Below, one piece after another: positions 61,577-64,000 of a stretch of DNA of 64,000 bases. The DNA comes from Paenibacillus dendritiformis (GTDB taxonomy: Bacteria > Bacillota > Bacilli > Paenibacillales > Paenibacillaceae), in assembly GCF_945605565.1 (NCBI RefSeq), contig NZ_OX216966.1, positions 434,001 through 498,000 on the forward strand. The letters run 5' to 3'. Each line of letters starts with the position of its first letter. Within the stretch, counting starts at the first letter, position 1. The notes beneath the pieces are model-generated. The model saw only the letters and a list, made by a program, of their open reading frames with translations, had not been told where the DNA came from and did no database searches. A program made the position numbers and the translations under genes.

Positions 61577-63031
61577 TTAACGGTTCAACACAATGCCGTA
61601 ATTCCGTTCCAGATACTTATGGATCCGTTGAAAGTCGGCTTGCGTCAATTGCTTCAGGCGCTTATGCTTCAGCTCTTTCCCCAAAATAATGCCGATCGTC
61701 TCCGCGGCCAGCGCGGTGTTCGGCATAATCCGGGCCGTGCCGTACGCTTTAATCGTCGCCCCGACATTTTTCCCGACGACAAGCACATTCTCATAGTTCT
61801 TCAATTCGAAGGAGCGCAGCGGCATACCGTACCGGTTCGGCTTGCCGAAGCCGATTCCTTTTGGAATCGCCCGCACCGCCTGCAGATCGACCGAGTAGCC
61901 GCCGATGCTGACATTATCCCAGAACATTTTGCCTGACATCACGTCCGGGTAGTCCAAAATATAGTCGGTCTCGAACCGGTTGTAATCCCGAATATATAAA
62001 TAATCGGGAAACCCGTCCAATTCGGCGTTTTTATATCCGGGAATATGCTTTTGCAAAAATTTCAGAATATCAGGCGCCTCGGCCTTCCCCTTCTCGACGG
62101 CGGATCGGACCGATTCCGGATTCGCCGGATCGACGTTGAAGATAAGCAGCGCGTTCATTATCACTTGACCATTCCGCTGATAGGTGGAATTGATGCCGCG
62201 AAAAACGAGCTGATCATCCTTCGGCTTGTATTGGAAGGTCAGATTGCTGAAGCCCGTCGCCGTGTTCCAGTCGACGTATGTATTCGGACCATACTTCTTC
62301 TGCAGATTGGTCAACGGATAGTCGAGCAGCACCTGCTCGTGCAATTCATTCCAATCCACATTTTTGAACCTCAGCATGAGGGTAGCGGCCATATGATCCG
62401 GCTTCTTGCCCTTATAGACGCTCTCCATGCCGGGAATCCGCTTCACTTCCAGCTTGCTCGTCAAGGCGTTGAAATCGGTATTTTCCACGAAATATTCCGC
62501 TTCCGCCTTATACTGCTTGCCCTCCTTCGTCCGATACGTAAGCGATTGGAGCGCCTTCTCCTTCCCCCGGGGAACGACCTCTACCGCTTCGATGCGGATG
62601 CTGCTTTGGATTGGAATATTTTTGATGACCGATTGGAAGTAGCGGTTGAACTCTTCTTCCTTGCGAATGGTGCCTGCGTTATAGCCATTGAATAACCTCC
62701 GGATCTCGCCCTGCACGAGGCTTCGCTTCTGATTGTCATTCGGTTGGTCCAGCACGAGCATCTGTCCTTGAATCAGCTCGCCTCCCGGCTTGCTGCGCGG
62801 ATCGAGGATCATCACCTTCAGCCCGAGATCGCGGGCGGCCTTCGCCAGGAGCACCCCCTGAATCTCGCTGCCGATGACGACCACGTCGTAACGGTCGCAG
62901 CCGGGTCCGCAGGAAGACTTCGCTCGGGCGGCAGCGACTCCCGCAGGAAGGACGGATGCGGCGACGAGGACGGCAACGAACAACAACATCATGCACCGGA
63001 TGAAGGTGGTACGGTTCTGTGACTGTTTCAT
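61577..63031 (-). CDS. Exported FAD-dependent oxidoreductase
   Basis: 484 residues: signal peptide (hydrophobic run about 12-35), then a Rossmann FAD site DVVVIGSEIQGVLLAKAA with the acidic LDPRSKPGGEL end of strand 2, and a C-terminal NVLVVGKNVG segment as in FAD_oxidored/GMC-like flavoproteins. Two Cys in SSCGPGC follow the signal. Substrate unknown. Start choice is weak: ATG 63031 lacks a close ribosome site, and a TTG at 63043 right after GAAGGAG is an alternative. It appears monocistronic. Confidence 0.82.
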   Translation of the reverse strand: MKQSQNRTTFIRCMMLLFVAVLVAASVLPAGVAAARAKSSCGPGCDRYDVVVIGSEIQGVLLAKAARDLGLKVMILDPRSKPGGELIQGQMLVLDQPNDNQKRSLVQGEIRRLFNGYNAGTIRKEEEFNRYFQSVIKNIPIQSSIRIEAVEVVPRGKEKALQSLTYRTKEGKQYKAEAEYFVENTDFNALTSKLEVKRIPGMESVYKGKKPDHMAATLMLRFKNVDWNELHEQVLLDYPLTNLQKKYGPNTYVDWNTATGFSNLTFQYKPKDDQLVFRGINSTYQRNGQVIMNALLIFNVDPANPESVRSAVEKGKAEAPDILKFLQKHIPGYKNAELDGFPDYLYIRDYNRFETDYILDYPDVMSGKMFWDNVSIGGYSVDLQAVRAIPKGIGFGKPNRYGMPLRSFELKNYENVLVVGKNVGATIKAYGTARIMPNTALAAETIGIILGKELKHKRLKQLTQADFQRIHKYLERNYGIVLNR

Positions 63032-63198
63032 TCTCGTGTACAATACTCCTTCTACTAAAATTTTCATAGTTCTATAACAACATATCTTTCCGTGGTAAAG
63101 GTTACAAACAAGTTGTCACTTGCCGGTGAGGTCAAGGCTTGACTTCCCGCTTCGCCCGGTGAAATCGTAATAATAACTCTAGGAGAGGCGGTATCCAT

Positions 63199-64000
63199 AT
63201 GACTCACCCAATGACAGAGCTTACCGATTGGCAGAGGAGCAAATCAAGGAATACGAACTGGAGCCTGCGGCCCGGCACTTGATGGCGGTCTGCAGGCAGG
63301 GAATCCGCCTCGACATTGGCGAGCCGGATGACGGAGCGTCCCGAGGCCGCTCCCGCGTGGGCGGCACCCCCGATCTCCCGCCGCAAGCCGAATGGCCGCG
63401 GACAGCGGATGGGGAGCCGATGACCTTCCTGGCGCAGCTCAACCTGGAGCAGCTCGCCGCCTGCGATTCGCTGAAGCGGCTGCCTGCGCAAGGCATGCTC
63501 TATTTCTTCGTCGGCATCGACGAGCCCGCGTACGATATCGAGCACCGGGTCATCTATGCGGCATCCGCGGACGGCCTGGAACGGCGGGCGCCCGGCGGAT
63601 CTACCGCGCTCGACCAGGAATTCGACTCCTTCGATGCACTTGTCCGCCCAACGCTGGAGTTCCCCAACTATGCATATGTTGACGAAGATATGGTGTCCTT
63701 CGATGACGATTCATATGAACGGTATCTTGATTTCGCCCTGGAGATGTCCTCGGCGGGAGAAGCTTGGGAGAATTGGGGCTCGATGTTCGGCTTCGCGGAA
63801 GGCCAGCATGGGGATGATGAGTTCGAGGCCGCTTGCGCGCTGATTCTGCGCCAGAAGTACGGGTATAATCCCGGTCAGACGATGGAAGCTCTGGCTGCGC
63901 ACTACGGAGGGGACGCCGAGCGGGCCCGGCACGAGGTGGACGATATCGTCATGCTGCTGGAGATCGACAGCTCGGATGCCGTCGGATTCCAATGGTGGGA
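63199..64000 (+). pseudogene. DUF1963 (YwqG-like) gene with apparent frame break, 3' end outside window
   Basis: ATG 63199 has AGGAGAGG at 9 bases and encodes MTHPMTELTD, but this frame then stops at 63283. From about 63228 another frame (no ATG, open to the window end) encodes a DUF1963/YwqG-like protein: LAEEQIKEYELEPAARHL, GGTPDLPPQAEWP, PMTFLAQLNLEQLA, GMLYFFVG, FGFAEGQ. Adding one base near 63225-63232 would join both into a normal protein. So either the gene has a 1-base deletion or there is a sequence error; a TTG start at 63228 without a ribosome site is less likely. Function of the family is unknown. Confidence 0.7.

Overview
The window looks like chromosome from a spore-forming Gram-positive of the Paenibacillus group. 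The evidence is an alpha/beta-type small acid-soluble spore protein, MenA and a QoxABCD menaquinol oxidase, S-layer-homology (SLH) surface proteins, GGAGG-type ribosome binding sites, a TPP-riboswitch ykoFEDC operon, and a secreted Pro-Pro endopeptidase next to a vWA-MucBP-SLH surface protein. That last pair is the PPEP-2/VMSP arrangement known from Paenibacillus alvei. Base composition looks moderately GC-rich, so a relative of P. alvei such as the P. thiaminolyticus/dendritiformis group is my guess rather than a demonstrated identity. I saw no tRNA, rRNA, prophage, complete insertion sequence or true CRISPR array.

Layout. 0-5 kb: end of a UgtP-like glycolipid glucosyltransferase, then a MoxR-DUF58-DUF4129 operon. 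5-9 kb: an ABC-2 exporter with a two-component system, then a GNAT acetyltransferase. 9.5-15.5 kb: a degenerate kinase-GAF-LuxR regulator, then the riboswitch-controlled thiamine-precursor ECF importer ykoFEDC. 15.6-25.7 kb: a GyrI-like regulator/target pair, a MocR-type regulator lacking the PLP lysine, two serine beta-lactamase-like hydrolases (one with SLH domains), a MarR regulator, acetyltransferases and menA. 25.7-32.4 kb: the c-di-GMP surface module, with two tandem c-di-GMP-I riboswitches ahead of the PPEP-2-like protease and, convergent to it, the 1685-residue adhesin carrying two overlapping PLPPVP cleavage motifs. The adhesin's leader also carries what looks like a divergent c-di-GMP-I aptamer followed by a strong terminator.

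32.8-37.4 kb: a LacI-type regulator, nucleoside hydrolase, DcuC-like permease and ribokinase, with two identical 20-bp palindromic operators (nucleoside/ribose salvage). 37.4-46.1 kb: TlyA, a nitronate monooxygenase and qoxABCD lie between two inverted copies of a non-autonomous repeat element with terminal inverted repeats and target-site duplications, set in arrays of a short palindrome. 46.3-53 kb: short-chain dehydrogenase, ThrE-type exporter halves, a TVP38-like membrane protein, a YjgB-like lipoprotein, the catDE/catR thiol and quinone stress locus, and a spore protein. 53.4-64 kb: peptidase T, a TetM-type ribosomal protection GTPase, DinB and WYL proteins, a winged-helix/GyrB-like ATPase fusion, small sporulation-type proteins, an ANT(4')-like nucleotidyltransferase, a secreted FAD oxidoreductase, and a DUF1963 gene with an apparent 1-base frame break running off the end.

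How they work together. The best candidate for an undescribed system is the protease/adhesin module at 25.9-32.4 kb. The sequence suggests that one second messenger acts in opposite directions on a surface adhesin and on the secreted protease that can cut it free. In Clostridioides difficile this logic uses type I and type II c-di-GMP riboswitches. Here both sides appear to use type-I-like aptamers, the protease side in tandem with two different expression platforms.
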